Below, one piece after another: positions 24,577-32,892 of a DNA stretch of 38,682 nucleotides. The stretch comes from an uncultured Bacteroidaceae bacterium. Lineage in GTDB: Bacteria > Bacteroidota > Bacteroidia > Bacteroidales > Bacteroidaceae. The notes under the pieces were generated by a model. The model did no database searches. It saw only the letters and a list, made by a program, of their open reading frames with translations, and was not told the origin of the DNA. Made by a program: the position numbers and the translations under genes. Position 1 is the first letter of the stretch. Each line of letters opens with the position of its first letter. The DNA is taken from positions 1 to 38,682 of the forward strand of contig CALNGU010000013.1 in NCBI GenBank assembly GCA_939800445.1. The letters are read 5' to 3'.

Positions 24577-25809
24577 TCAGAAAAAGAACAGATAGCTCAC
24601 CACCACGGCAACCGTCAATCCCGCAAAATCGGCTATAAGCCCGCACGGCAGGGCATGGCGTGTCTGCCTGACACCCACGCTGCCGAAGTAGACGGCAAGG
24701 ATGTAGAACGTCGTGTCAGTCGAGCCTTGCATCACGCTCACCAGGCGGCCGACGAAGGAATCAGCACCATACGTCTCCATGGCATCGACCATCAGCCCCC
24801 GCGCACCGCTGCCGCTGAGCGGCTTCATCAAAGCTGTCGGGAGCGCAGGCACGAAGCTGTCATCGATGCCGCACGCCCTCACCAGCGCGGCAATGCCGTC
24901 GATGAGCCAGTCCATCGCACCCGAGGCACGGAAGACACCGACCGCCACGAGGATGGCAACGAGGTAGGGGATGATTTTGACCGCCGTCGAAAACCCGTCC
25001 TTAGCACCCTCGATGAACGCCTCGTAGACATTGACGCGACGCACCACCGCCGCGACAATGAAAATGATGATTACCGTGAACAGGAATACGTTGGCCACCA
25101 GCGTTGACCATGTGTCCATCGCCGCCCTGTCCATGCCCGCAAACAGCCAGATGATGCCGGCAACGACCAGCGTAACCGTCAGCAGGAACAGCAGCAACGT
25201 GCGGTTGAGGATGTTTATCCGTTGGTAGAGGCACACCGCCACCAGCCCCGCCAGCGTGGAGCAGAACGTCGCGATGAGAATCGGCACGAATACGTCCGTC
25301 GGCTGCGCCGCCCCGAGCTGCGAGCGGTACATCATTATGCTGATGGGGATGATCGTCAGCCCCGAAGTGTTCAACACGAGGAACATTATCATCGAGTTTG
25401 AAGCCCGCTCGCTCCCTCCGTTCAGCTCCTGGAGCTCCCTCATCGCCTTCAGTCCCAACGGAGTTGCGGCATTGTCAAGCCCGAGCATATTGGCGGAAAG
25501 GTTCATGAATATCGACCCGTTCACCGGATGCCCCTTTGGCAAGTCGGGGAACAGCCGCGAGAACACCGGGCTGAGCCACCGTGCAAGCACGTTGACGACA
25601 CCACCGGCCTCCCCCACTTTCATTATCCCCATCCAGAGTGTCAGCACGCCGGTCAGCCCGATGGAGAGCTTGAACGCCGACTCCGCCGAATCAAAGGTAG
25701 ATGAGATTATCGCGTCAAACACCCCCGTGTCGCCGAAGCACAGCATCTTGACCGCCGCCACGACGAATGCGACGAGGAAAAACGCTATCCAGATGTAATT
25801 CAAAACCAT
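24577..25809 (-). CDS. fused SpmA/SpmB-like nucleoside-recognition membrane protein
   Basis: 410 aa, hydrophobic throughout. The N-terminal half is SpmA-like (MVLNYIWIAFFLVAFVVAAV; KLSIGLTGVLTLWMGIMKVG; NLSANMLGLDNAATPLGLKA). The C-terminal half is SpmB-like (AFIEGAKDGFSTAVKIIPYL; KPLSGSGARGLMVDAM; VMQGSTDTTFYILAVYFGSV). In Bacillus these are two adjacent spore-maturation genes; in Bacteroidota the fused form occurs without sporulation, so the role is probably transport of an unknown small molecule. Each half carries a Gate-type nucleoside-recognition domain. The start at 25809 is supported by a -7 box at 25840-25847. It lies downstream of, but separately promoted from, the biotin operon. Confidence 0.85.
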   Translation of the reverse strand: MVLNYIWIAFFLVAFVVAAVKMLCFGDTGVFDAIISSTFDSAESAFKLSIGLTGVLTLWMGIMKVGEAGGVVNVLARWLSPVFSRLFPDLPKGHPVNGSIFMNLSANMLGLDNAATPLGLKAMRELQELNGGSERASNSMIMFLVLNTSGLTIIPISIMMYRSQLGAAQPTDVFVPILIATFCSTLAGLVAVCLYQRINILNRTLLLFLLTVTLVVAGIIWLFAGMDRAAMDTWSTLVANVFLFTVIIIFIVAAVVRRVNVYEAFIEGAKDGFSTAVKIIPYLVAILVAVGVFRASGAMDWLIDGIAALVRACGIDDSFVPALPTALMKPLSGSGARGLMVDAMETYGADSFVGRLVSVMQGSTDTTFYILAVYFGSVGVRQTRHALPCGLIADFAGLTVAVVVSYLFFF

Positions 25810-25839
25810 GCCGTCACGTGTTTGTCAGTTTGCCGCCGC

Positions 25840-25847
25840 CAAAGATA
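25840..25847 (-). promoter_or_regulatory. -7 box of the SpmAB-like gene
   Basis: Minus-strand TATCTTTG, an exact consensus match 31 bp before the ATG at 25809. Confidence 0.6.
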
Positions 25848-25909
25848 TTGCAAAAACGGGTAATGGGCAACGTGCATTGCCGCCGCACGATGCGTTGCTG
25901 CCGGCCGCG

Positions 25910-26019
25910 GCATACGGTGTTATGGGCATTAGCATACAATGTTTCCCCCACCACCATGCAATGTTTTTGCCTCTTGCATACGATGTTTCCGGGGTTTGCA
26001 TACGATGTTTTCGGCTCAA
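25910..26019. repeat. tandem array of five 22-bp units
   Basis: Units start at 25910, 25932, 25954, 25976 and 25998 with an exact 22-bp period; each opens GCATACrATGTTT or a close variant (GCATACGGTGTTA in the first, CCATGCAATGTTT in the third), and the last 9 bp of each unit vary. The last unit overlaps the bioD stop by 4 bp. The array lies about 65-175 bp upstream of the -7 box of the SpmAB-like gene and after the end of the biotin operon. Two helical turns per unit would place bound proteins on one DNA face. Confidence 0.85.
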
Positions 26020-26660
26020 CCGAGCAGCGGGACGGTGACAAACTCCGTCTCGGGGAAGTCCCTTGCCAGCAGGTCGCGGATGTAATCGTGGGTGTCGCGC
26101 CCTATCACACTGTCCGTCCCCTCGGGGTACATATTGTAGGCGACGGTGTGCAGTCTGATGCCGCGCCGGCGGATTGCCTCCAGCGAGAGCAGTGTGTGGC
26201 TTATGCTGCCCAGTTTCCCCGAGGTCACGAAGACCAAAGGCCAACCCTTTGCTGCCACATAGTCTATCGTCAGCAGCGTGCGCGTCAGGGGCACCATCAG
26301 CCCGCCCGCGCCCTCGACGAGGACGGCATCGTAGGTTTGCGCCAGACGGTCGGCAGCCGCCTCTATCTTGGTGAAATCTATCGGCCGCTTGTCTATCTCG
26401 CTGGCCAGATGAGGGGAGCATGGATAGGTGAAAATCTCGGGCATCGTCAGCCGTTGCCTGTCAACGTCGAGCAGCCCGCATCCCATGATGCGGCGGTGTG
26501 TCTCGATGTCCTCGGAGATGTCGCGGTTGCCCGTCTGGATGAACTTCTGGGTGATGGTGCGGCGGCCTTGCTTGTTCCATTCGCGTGCGATGTAGCCTGT
26601 GGCGTAGCTCTTGCCGGCGTCGGTGTCGATGCCGCTGACGAAAAGGATGTTGTCGTTCAT
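26016..26660 (-). CDS. bioD: dethiobiotin synthetase
   Basis: 214 aa from the ATG at 26660. The frame is open further upstream, but this start overlaps the bioC stop as ATGA and gives the canonical N-terminus MNDNILFVSGIDTDAGKSYA, with the P-loop at 10-18. Other landmarks are QKFIQTGNRDISEDIETHR, VEGAGGLMVPLT and VAAKGWPLVFVTSGKLGSISHTLLSLE (split across the text). The enzyme closes the ureido ring of dethiobiotin from diaminopelargonate, CO2 and ATP in the cytosol. It is the last gene of the operon. Length is normal, and the stop lies in the first bases of the 22-bp array. Confidence 0.95.
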   Translation of the reverse strand: MNDNILFVSGIDTDAGKSYATGYIAREWNKQGRRTITQKFIQTGNRDISEDIETHRRIMGCGLLDVDRQRLTMPEIFTYPCSPHLASEIDKRPIDFTKIEAAADRLAQTYDAVLVEGAGGLMVPLTRTLLTIDYVAAKGWPLVFVTSGKLGSISHTLLSLEAIRRRGIRLHTVAYNMYPEGTDSVIGRDTHDYIRDLLARDFPETEFVTVPLLG

Positions 26661-27415
26661 TGTTCCTGTTTTTTCCTTGTTACGAAATAGATTGGGTGGT
26701 AGGTCAGTGTGACCCGCCCGTCGCTTGTCCTGCGCCCGCCGTCGTAGCGTGCGCAGAATGTCTTGAGGTCTCCCCGCGTCCAAGCCTGCCCGCCGGTGCC
26801 TGTGACTCCCGTCCGCCGCAGGTGGCGCAATGCGTCCAGCGGGGTGTCAAAGAGCATGGTCTCGATGCTTTCGCTGCAATGCAGCACCTCGTAGTCCTCT
26901 TGCAACGCCTCGCGCAGCTCGTCCATCGAGCGGTAGGGCAGGGACTGTCCCGTGGCGGATGAGACCTCGTGCATATTGCTTTTGCCGAATGTGGTGAAGA
27001 CGAGCCACCCCCCGTCGTCGAGCAACGGGACGCACCGCTTGAAGAACCGCTCCTGTGAGTTGAACCACTGGAACGTCGAGCACGACACGACCATCGTCAG
27101 CCCGCCGGGCAAGGCGACTATCTCGGCATCGCCGGCGATGAAGTCGGGGCGGGGACGTATGCCGTCATAACATCTCTCCACCTCCGGGCACAGGTCGTTG
27201 AGCCACAGGCGGTCGGGGGCGTAGCCATCCAGGTATTGCATCGTGAACGCGCCCGTTCCGCATCCGACCTCAAGGACGCGCTGGTGCGCTGATGCCGGGG
27301 TGTATCCGCGCAGCAAACGCATGGTGCGTGCGGCGATGTCTCGTTGTACCGACGCTTCGGAGAGATAGGTCTCCGCCGCCCGCGCAAAGCGTCGTCTGAT
27401 CAGATCTTTGTCCAA
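26657..27415 (-). CDS. bioC: malonyl-ACP O-methyltransferase, probable TTG start
   Basis: 252 aa from TTG 27415. The frame is open to an ATG at 27463, but that would overlap bioG by 64 bp; starting at TTG gives the textbook BioC N-terminus LDKDLIRRRFARAAETY. The SAM-binding motif VLEVGCGTGAFTMQYLD follows, then WLNDLCPEVE and the FQWFNSQERFF segment. BioC methylates malonyl-ACP to disguise it for elongation to pimeloyl-ACP methyl ester. It overlaps bioG by 16 bp and bioD by 4 bp (ATGA), so translation is coupled. The rare start codon may lower its expression; overproduction of BioC is toxic in E. coli, so this would be sensible. Confidence 0.9.
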   Translation of the reverse strand: MDKDLIRRRFARAAETYLSEASVQRDIAARTMRLLRGYTPASAHQRVLEVGCGTGAFTMQYLDGYAPDRLWLNDLCPEVERCYDGIRPRPDFIAGDAEIVALPGGLTMVVSCSTFQWFNSQERFFKRCVPLLDDGGWLVFTTFGKSNMHEVSSATGQSLPYRSMDELREALQEDYEVLHCSESIETMLFDTPLDALRHLRRTGVTGTGGQAWTRGDLKTFCARYDGGRRTSDGRVTLTYHPIYFVTRKKQEQ

Positions 27416-28068
27416 AAACCCTCCTTCCCGTCGATGAGTGCGGCGAAAAGGCCCGCGTCCCAATGTGCCGCATCAACTTCTATCGCAGGTGTCCCCTTCC
27501 ACGCACGGTGCAGGTTGGCGGCGGGGAAGATGTTATCGCGCGTGCCGATGACACTTTTGTCCCAGTGCAAGCGTCGCACCGGGCGCGAAGCCACCATGCC
27601 GGCGATGGCGGCAAGCTCGCTGTGCAGGTCCTCGACCGTACGCTGCGGGTGGCGGGCAAGGAAGTCCTTGACACCATCCGCCGTGCCGCACATCCGATGG
27701 CGGAACTTGGCGAGCGTCACGGGGGAGAACCGTTCCAATGTGCCACGGAAGATGGCTTCGGGTATGCCGCACGCATCGTCAATCGGGGTCTCGCTTCCCC
27801 CGACGGCAATCTTCATGTCGAGCATCGATTCATCGCCTGCAAATGTCTGCGCCGCCGCCCACACCCCCATCGACCATGCGAGGAGACGGACGGAAGCATA
27901 TCTTGCCAGCACTGCGGCATCAAAGTCCAGCGACGAATAGTCCCAGCACACCATGCAGTCGCACCCGTCGTCAGATGGCGCGTCAAACAGGGCAGGTTCG
28001 CCGCCCCAGCCGGAAAAGAGCAGCAACAGCCGGTCATTGCCGCCGTCGCGCAGGTAGGTTTGTTTCAT
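27400..28068 (-). CDS. bioG: pimeloyl-ACP methyl ester esterase, BioG type (DUF452)
   Basis: 222 aa, the usual BioG size. It is an alpha/beta hydrolase: LLLLFSGWGGEPALFD contains the oxyanion-side loop, the nucleophile is Ser66 in LLAWSMGVWAA, and His202 in VDAAHWDAG is the likely catalytic histidine. A compact lid lies between. BioG is a non-homologous-looking substitute for BioH; it removes the methyl ester from pimeloyl-ACP, ending BioC action. It starts inside bioF by the ATGA overlap and ends 16 bp inside bioC. Placement between bioF and bioC is typical of Bacteroidales. Confidence 0.92.
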   Translation of the reverse strand: MKQTYLRDGGNDRLLLLFSGWGGEPALFDAPSDDGCDCMVCWDYSSLDFDAAVLARYASVRLLAWSMGVWAAAQTFAGDESMLDMKIAVGGSETPIDDACGIPEAIFRGTLERFSPVTLAKFRHRMCGTADGVKDFLARHPQRTVEDLHSELAAIAGMVASRPVRRLHWDKSVIGTRDNIFPAANLHRAWKGTPAIEVDAAHWDAGLFAALIDGKEGFWTKI

Positions 28069-29231
28069 TTCTCCAGTTCTTTAATCAGTCGTGACAGGTC
28101 ATCATCGCCGATTGCGGCGGTCAATGACAACCGCAGCCTCGATGTTCCTTGTGGCACGGTCGGTGGGCGCAGCGGCAAGACATAAAAGCCGTTGGCTTGC
28201 AGTCTCTCCGCTTTGTCCGTGGCATCGGTGCTCGCGCCGAGGATGAGCGGTACGATGTGGCTCTGTGAGCGGCATTCACCGTTGCGGGCGATGCACGTCC
28301 TGAGCTTTTCGCTGATTGAGGCGAGGTGTCGCCTGCGGTCGTCCATGTCGGGCAGCCGCTCCCAAACGAAGCTTGTCCACGCTGCATTGAGCGGCGGCAA
28401 TGCGGTCGTGAAGATGAACGGTCGCATCTTGTTGATGAGATATTCCCTTGTCATCGCGCTGCACACCACGTATGCCCCGACGGAACACAGTGCCTTGCCG
28501 AACGTGCCGCAGAGGAAATCGATGTCGTCGATGCAACCCTGCTCCTCGGCAATCCCGAGGCCGTGCGCCCCACGAACGCCGGCAGCGTGCGCTTCGTCCA
28601 CATACAGGAGGACGTTGCTGTGCTTCTTTTTTATGTCTGCCAGCAGAGCAAGGTCGGCTATGTCGCCGTCCATGCTGAAGACGCTCTCGGTGACGATGAT
28701 GATGCGGGGGTATGTCGATGCGTATTTCTCAACGAGATCCGTCAACTGGCGGTAATCCAAGTGGCGGTAACGGATGCACTTTGCCGCCGAGAGCCTAAGA
28801 CCGTCGATGAGGCTGGCATGGACGAGTTTGTCGGCCAGGATGAGTGTTGACGTGTCGGAGATGGCAGGCAGTATGCCCATATTCATGTTGTAACCGCTGT
28901 TGAATGTCAATGCCGCCTCCTTGCCGTAGGATGCCGCCAGCTGTCTCTCCAGATGGTCGAACTCCGGATAGTTGCCCGTCAGCAGCCTTGACGACGATGA
29001 TGACATCGCCGGCACACGGTCATCCAGGCTGGAGAGGAAGGTGCTGAACATCCCTCCGTCAGCCGCAAGCCCGAGATAGTCGTTGGATGAGAGGTTCAAC
29101 ATCCGCCTGCCGTCCACGATGATGTGCTTGCCATCGTGGACGGCGGTGCGGAGCGTGCGGAGGTTGCCTGCCTGGTCGATGCGGTGCAGTTCGTCCGCAA
29201 AGTGGTCTTGTGTCGATGTTCCAGTGTTCAT
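28065..29231 (-). CDS. bioF: 8-amino-7-oxononanoate synthase
   Basis: 388 aa, normal for the alpha-oxoamine synthase family. The landmarks are [15 protein letters not shown] near 45, [28 protein letters not shown], the PLP-binding D212-E-A-H215 and the PLP lysine K246 in [14 protein letters not shown]. It condenses pimeloyl-ACP with alanine to 8-amino-7-oxononanoate. It overlaps bioA by 4 bp (ATGA) at its start and bioG by 4 bp at its end, consistent with tight translational coupling across the biotin operon. Confidence 0.96.
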   Translation of the reverse strand: MNTGTSTQDHFADELHRIDQAGNLRTLRTAVHDGKHIIVDGRRMLNLSSNDYLGLAADGGMFSTFLSSLDDRVPAMSSSSSRLLTGNYPEFDHLERQLAASYGKEAALTFNSGYNMNMGILPAISDTSTLILADKLVHASLIDGLRLSAAKCIRYRHLDYRQLTDLVEKYASTYPRIIIVTESVFSMDGDIADLALLADIKKKHSNVLLYVDEAHAAGVRGAHGLGIAEEQGCIDDIDFLCGTFGKALCSVGAYVVCSAMTREYLINKMRPFIFTTALPPLNAAWTSFVWERLPDMDDRRRHLASISEKLRTCIARNGECRSQSHIVPLILGASTDATDKAERLQANGFYVLPLRPPTVPQGTSRLRLSLTAAIGDDDLSRLIKELEK

Positions 29232-30520
29232 ACAGGCATCTCCCCCACGACTTTGACGAGCGCAGTGGTCAGGGTGGTCAGGTCTTCTGGCGATATTATA
29301 TAGGGCGGCATCGTGTAGACCAGACGTCCGAATGGACGAAGCCAGACCCCCTCCTCGACAAGTCGCCGCTGCATGACGGTCATGTCCACCGGTTGTTTGG
29401 TCTCGACCACACCTATCGCGCCGAGGACGCGGACATCCGCCACCTGGGGCAGGGCGCGCGCCGGTTCAAGTTCCCTCTTGAGTTGCGCTTCAATGCTCTT
29501 CACACGGCTTTCCCAAGGTGACGACAGCAGGAGGCCGGTTGACGCGCGGGCGACAGCGCACGCCAGCGGGTTGGCCATGAATGTCGGCCCGTGCATGAAC
29601 GAATGTGGCGGCACGGCCGATATTGTCATCGCCACCTGGTCACTGGCCAGGACGGCCGAGAGTGTCATGTAGCCGCCCGTGAGTGCCTTGCCCACGCACA
29701 TGATGTCGGGTTCCACGCCGGCGTGTTCCCATGCGAAGAGCTTGCCCGTGCGGCCAAAGCCCGTGGCAATCTCGTCGAAGATGAGCAGGACACCGTGCTG
29801 CCGGCACAGTTGCGCCGCCTCGCGCAGGTACTGGGGATGGTAGAAACGCATCCCGCCCGCACCCTGCACGACGGGTTCAAGTATCAATGCGGCTATCTCC
29901 TCCCCATGCCACTCCAGCGTCTCGCGCAGCGGGTCGATGTCACTCGCATCCCACTCGCCGTCGAAACGGCTTGCCGGCGACGGAACGAAGTAGCGCACGG
30001 GCAGGAACGCACCGAACAGCGAGTGCATCCCCGTGACCGGGTCGCAGACCGACATGGCGTTCCACGTGTCGCCATGGTAGCCCGAGCGTATGGTAACAAA
30101 ATTCGTGCGTGCGGGACACCCCCTCGCGGCCTGGAACTGCACGGCCATCTTCATCGCCACTTCGACTGCGACCGAGCCGCTGTCGGCGTAAAATATCCTT
30201 GTGAGCGACGGTGGCGTGACCTTCATCAGCAGTTTTCCCAGTTCTATGGCGGGGTCGTGGGTCAGTCCGCCAAACATCACGTGCGACATCTTACCCAGCT
30301 GTTCCTTTATCGCGGCATCCAGCACGGGATTGCGGTAGCCGTGCAGCGCGCACCACCAGGACGACATCCCCTCGATGAGCTGCGTGCCGTCGGCGAGGGT
30401 GAGCCTCACGCCCTCGGCACTCTTCACCTTATACGTGGGCAGCGGGTCTATCAGCGACGTGTAGGGATGCCACAGGTGCGTGCGGTCAAAGTCGTCGTAG
30501 TTTGGGTTGTCACAATTCAT
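29228..30520 (-). CDS. bioA: adenosylmethionine-8-amino-7-oxononanoate aminotransferase
   Basis: 430 aa, the standard BioA length. The N-terminus contains [12 protein letters not shown] and [18 protein letters not shown], both diagnostic of BioA. The PLP region has D249 ([18 protein letters not shown]) and the Schiff-base lysine K278 in [20 protein letters not shown]-like loops and [15 protein letters not shown] are also present. It transfers an amino group, usually from SAM, to 8-amino-7-oxononanoate. Its start overlaps the end of bioB by 11 bp, and its stop overlaps the start of bioF by 4 bp. Confidence 0.96.
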   Translation of the reverse strand: MNCDNPNYDDFDRTHLWHPYTSLIDPLPTYKVKSAEGVRLTLADGTQLIEGMSSWWCALHGYRNPVLDAAIKEQLGKMSHVMFGGLTHDPAIELGKLLMKVTPPSLTRIFYADSGSVAVEVAMKMAVQFQAARGCPARTNFVTIRSGYHGDTWNAMSVCDPVTGMHSLFGAFLPVRYFVPSPASRFDGEWDASDIDPLRETLEWHGEEIAALILEPVVQGAGGMRFYHPQYLREAAQLCRQHGVLLIFDEIATGFGRTGKLFAWEHAGVEPDIMCVGKALTGGYMTLSAVLASDQVAMTISAVPPHSFMHGPTFMANPLACAVARASTGLLLSSPWESRVKSIEAQLKRELEPARALPQVADVRVLGAIGVVETKQPVDMTVMQRRLVEEGVWLRPFGRLVYTMPPYIISPEDLTTLTTALVKVVGEMPV

Positions 30521-31466
30521 ATCCAGCCTCCTTTATCAAACGTTTGTCATCTTCCACTTTCGAGCCGAGGGTCGTGAGCAGGTCGCCGACGATGGCGGAG
30601 TTTATGCCGGCGTGCAACGCCATCCTGAGCGTCTGCGGCGCGAGTTGCGACCGTCCGCCTGCGAAGCGCAGGTAGGCATAGGGCAACACAAAGCGCATCA
30701 TCGCCACACACCGCAGCACCTCCTCGGCGGTCATCGGGGCAGCACCTCCAAGCGGTGTGCCCTTGATGGGCTGGAGCAGGTTGATTGGCACGGAGCGAAT
30801 CCCCAGCTCGCGCAGCACGAAAGCAAACTCGACCCTCTGCCCCACGCTCTCGCCCATGCCGATGATGCCCCCGCAGCACAGCTCCATGCCCGCCTCGCGT
30901 GCGGCGCGGAGTGTTGCGACCTTCTGCTCCGTCGTGTGGGTGGTGCATAGGCGCGGGAAATAGCTCGGCGCGGTCTCCAGGTTGCAGTGATAGCGCGTCA
31001 CGCCCGCATCGCGCAGCATCGCCAATTCCTCGCCGTCGAGCAGCCCCAGCGATGCACACACCGACAGGCTGGTCTCCTCCTTTATGCGGCGGGCTATCGT
31101 GCAGATGTCCTCCAGCTCGTTGCGCCGTGGCTTGCGGCCGCTGGTGACGATGGAAAATCGTCCCACCCCCTGCTCCTCGTTGTGCCGTGCATGGCGCAGG
31201 CACTCGCCGACGGGCAGCAGGGGATACTCGTCGATGCCCGTGTCATGATGCCTCGACTGGGCGCACCACTTGCAATCCTCGGGGCAGCGTCCCGACTTGG
31301 CATTGATGATTGAGCACATATCAAACCGCATCGGCGCAGCTTGCAAGGTCAGTTCATGCGCCGCCTCGCACAGCTCGTCAAGCGGTGCTTCCGTCGCCAG
31401 CCAGAGGGCTTCCTGCCAGGAGATACCCTCCTCGGTCAGGGCTTTGTCCTTTATCTTTTCAAGCAT
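30510..31466 (-). CDS. bioB: biotin synthase
   Basis: 318 aa, radical SAM enzyme inserting sulfur into dethiobiotin. The 4Fe-4S motif is C61-PED-C65-KW-C68, preceded by INAKSGR and followed by [10 protein letters not shown]. The [10 protein letters not shown] segment and [20 protein letters not shown] are family hallmarks, as is the 2Fe-2S-ligating region near the R in [10 protein letters not shown]. It is the first gene of bioB-A-F-G-C-D, with an AAAGGA ribosome site 5 bp before the ATG. A -7 box lies about 105 bp upstream and the leader between them is GC-rich and can form a strong hairpin. Confidence 0.96.
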   Translation of the reverse strand: MLEKIKDKALTEEGISWQEALWLATEAPLDELCEAAHELTLQAAPMRFDMCSIINAKSGRCPEDCKWCAQSRHHDTGIDEYPLLPVGECLRHARHNEEQGVGRFSIVTSGRKPRRNELEDICTIARRIKEETSLSVCASLGLLDGEELAMLRDAGVTRYHCNLETAPSYFPRLCTTHTTEQKVATLRAAREAGMELCCGGIIGMGESVGQRVEFAFVLRELGIRSVPINLLQPIKGTPLGGAAPMTAEEVLRCVAMMRFVLPYAYLRFAGGRSQLAPQTLRMALHAGINSAIVGDLLTTLGSKVEDDKRLIKEAGYEL

Positions 31467-31570
31467 ATCAATCCTTTTTCTCGCGCCCGCCGCCCGCGAC
31501 AGCCCCTTGGGCGGGACGGCAAGCCCTGCGGCATCGCATCCGGCGCGGGTGGCGGGGTGGCAAGCGCAGG

Positions 31571-31578
31571 CAAAGATA
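31571..31578 (-). promoter_or_regulatory. -7 box of the biotin operon
   Basis: Minus-strand TATCTTTG, exact consensus. It implies a leader of about 98 nt before bioB, unusually long and GC-rich for this genome. No clear BirA-type operator or known riboswitch is seen. Confidence 0.6.
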
Positions 31579-31685
31579 GCGACACTTTCCCATTACTTGC
31601 TCCATCACACGCCGCCAAACGCCGTTTCGCGCCGCCGCCACGTGCCAATGCCGCCCTCCCACTCCCTTGAAAAGTTCCCGTCACC

Positions 31686-31880
31686 GCACGCAAACTCTAT
31701 TTTTAAGCTAAAAATATATAGATTTAGGTTGAAAATATATAGATTTAGCCTGCAATTATGTATTTGCAGGTTAAAAATAGAGTAGGGATGCCGTGCCGTC
31801 GGCTTTGTGTGCCGTGCGGGGGGGATTTTGGTGTAATACGGTACTTTATGCCCTGATGGTAAGTATTTATGCCTCGAAAT
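31686..31880. repeat. 21-bp periodic AT-rich array with inverted ends
   Basis: Units at 31707, 31728 and 31749 are 21 bp each. The first two share AAAATATATAGATTTAG (17 bp); the third forms the hairpin CCTGCAA...TTGCAGG. Inverted ends ACTCTATTTTTAA (31694-31706) and TTAAAAATAGAGT (31771-31783) are exact complements. Further right, minus-strand words GGCATAAA recur with similar spacing (about 31840-31880). It shares the period, not the sequence, of the elements at 3.7 and 19.3 kb. Confidence 0.7.
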
Positions 31881-31933
31881 GCCTGATTTCTCGCATCTAC
31901 CGTTCTCTGGTCTTGGAGATTGTTTTTTTTGCG

Positions 31934-31941
31934 TATGTTTG
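31934..31941 (+). promoter_or_regulatory. -7 box of the small membrane protein pair
   Basis: TATGTTTG is an exact TAnnTTTG match, 28 bp before the first possible ATG at 31970. It sits in an imperfect palindrome (TGCGTATG ... CATACGTA, 31930-31952). Confidence 0.5.
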
Positions 31942-31969
31942 AGGCATACGTAGGAAATCAAGTGTTCCC

Positions 31970-32380
31970 ATGGCTGGGACAATGTTTCGTGACGGTGATA
32001 TAAATGTTGGCTTAAATCAAATTGGTGATATGGACAAAGGTAATGTAGGGAATGGAGACGGCGCGGCAAACGGCCATGCACGGCAGATAACCGAGGCCGA
32101 AGTGGTGATTGACCGCCTGCTGGCATTGGATGCGTGTGTCGTGGTGGGGTGGATGGCCTATTGCATGACGCTATTTGCCGCAGTGCCGGGTGTGCGACTG
32201 GCGTTGCAGATCCTGATTGCTATCGTTGCCGCTGCCGATGTCGTGCTGGTCATTGCCATGCTGGGCAAGGCGTTGCGGTTGCTGCGGCGCAGGGAGATGT
32301 ACGAACCGTTGTTCCAGATTGCTTTCAATGTTGCGGCGGCGGTCGTGTTGGTTTTGCAGATGTTTGTAGGAGTGTTTTAG
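31970..32380 (+). CDS. small membrane protein, unknown function (first of a related pair)
   Basis: 136 aa from ATG 31970; ATGs at 31982 and 32030 are alternatives and no ribosome site decides. A polar, glycine/asparagine-rich N-terminus (about 1-40) precedes three hydrophobic segments at about 52-71, 76-96 and 113-134. The LLALDACVVVGWMAYCM start of helix one and the basic KALRLLRRREMYEP loop between helices two and three echo the next gene. I do not recognise a family. Next to it and on the same strand is a second protein of like design, so they may form a complex or be a tandem duplication. Confidence 0.6.
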   Translation: MAGTMFRDGDINVGLNQIGDMDKGNVGNGDGAANGHARQITEAEVVIDRLLALDACVVVGWMAYCMTLFAAVPGVRLALQILIAIVAAADVVLVIAMLGKALRLLRRREMYEPLFQIAFNVAAAVVLVLQMFVGVF

Positions 32381-32414
32381 TTCCTGCTTGTGTCATTCTT
32401 TATAGCTTTTGGTT

Positions 32415-32762
32415 ATGTTTTACGACCTGACAGACCTCTTCTTAGGCGGTGATTTTGACACCCGTTACTACGGGCAGCGGGTCACTCACTCGGCACTGGT
32501 CATACTTGATGCAGACTTGATGGTGGCGTTTGCTTGCTTGTCGATGTACATCCCCACGATGGGAACTTCGGCTCCTGACCGGTTCGTCCTTGCAATAGCA
32601 GGGCTTGATGCCCTGTTGATAGCAGTCTGCTCGTCCCTGCTCATCCGCCGTGGGCTGCGTGCCCGCAGGGAATATGGACGTGGCAACCTGTTGACGCACA
32701 CGGTGCTGTTGACGGCATTCGCCTTGGGGCTGGCGGCATGGGCGGCGGTGCTGTGGTTTTGA
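32415..32762 (+). CDS. small membrane protein, unknown function (second of a related pair)
   Basis: 115 aa from the ATG at 32415, which follows the first protein by 34 bp. Three hydrophobic segments lie at about 27-47, 57-77 and 90-113. Positions of LVILDADLMVAFACLSM and the basic loop IRRGLRARREYGRGN match LDA and the RRRE loop of its neighbour, so they look like diverged copies. No recognised domain. Probably inner membrane. The gap to the radical SAM gene is 130 bp with its own weak promoter, so it is probably not in the same transcript. Confidence 0.6.
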   Translation: MFYDLTDLFLGGDFDTRYYGQRVTHSALVILDADLMVAFACLSMYIPTMGTSAPDRFVLAIAGLDALLIAVCSSLLIRRGLRARREYGRGNLLTHTVLLTAFALGLAAWAAVLWF

Positions 32763-32850
32763 CATTGATCTTTGCATCAAATCCGGCATCCTGATGGCTT
32801 CACGACGTGGTATTGCGCAATGCGGCTGCTTGCCTAAAGACAAAATGATG

Positions 32851-32858
32851 TAACTTTA
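32851..32858 (+). promoter_or_regulatory. possible -7 box of the radical SAM gene
   Basis: TAACTTTA matches TAnnTTTG except at the last base, 34 bp before the ATG at 32893. Confidence 0.35.
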
Positions 32859-32892
32859 CCGTCCAAAACATCAAGCGAAAAAGCTGACGGAT

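Larger units (their letters stand above)
31467..31969. other. 503-bp intergenic region upstream of bioB
   Basis: It holds the bioB leader (31467-31565; possible hairpin between GCCCGCCGCCC near 31485 and GGGCGGG at 31509-31515), the bioB -7 box, the periodic AT-rich array (31686-31880) and the divergent promoter at 31934. No convincing gene is seen. Confidence 0.6.

Noticed and set aside
24577-25809. Sporulation gene
   Set aside because: SpmA/B-like fused proteins occur widely in non-sporulating Bacteroidota; nothing else here suggests sporulation.
25910-26019. CRISPR-like array of short repeats
   Set aside because: Units are directly adjacent with a 22-bp period and only 9 variable bases; there are no 25-40-bp spacers and no cas genes in the window.
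31467-31570. Known riboswitch upstream of bioB
   Set aside because: Only generic GC-rich hairpins are seen; no recognised riboswitch core, and no biotin riboswitch class is known to me.
31605-32126. Minus-strand open frame with KIYRF-type residues upstream of bioB
   Set aside because: It is the translated shadow of the 21-bp array and overlaps promoters on both strands.
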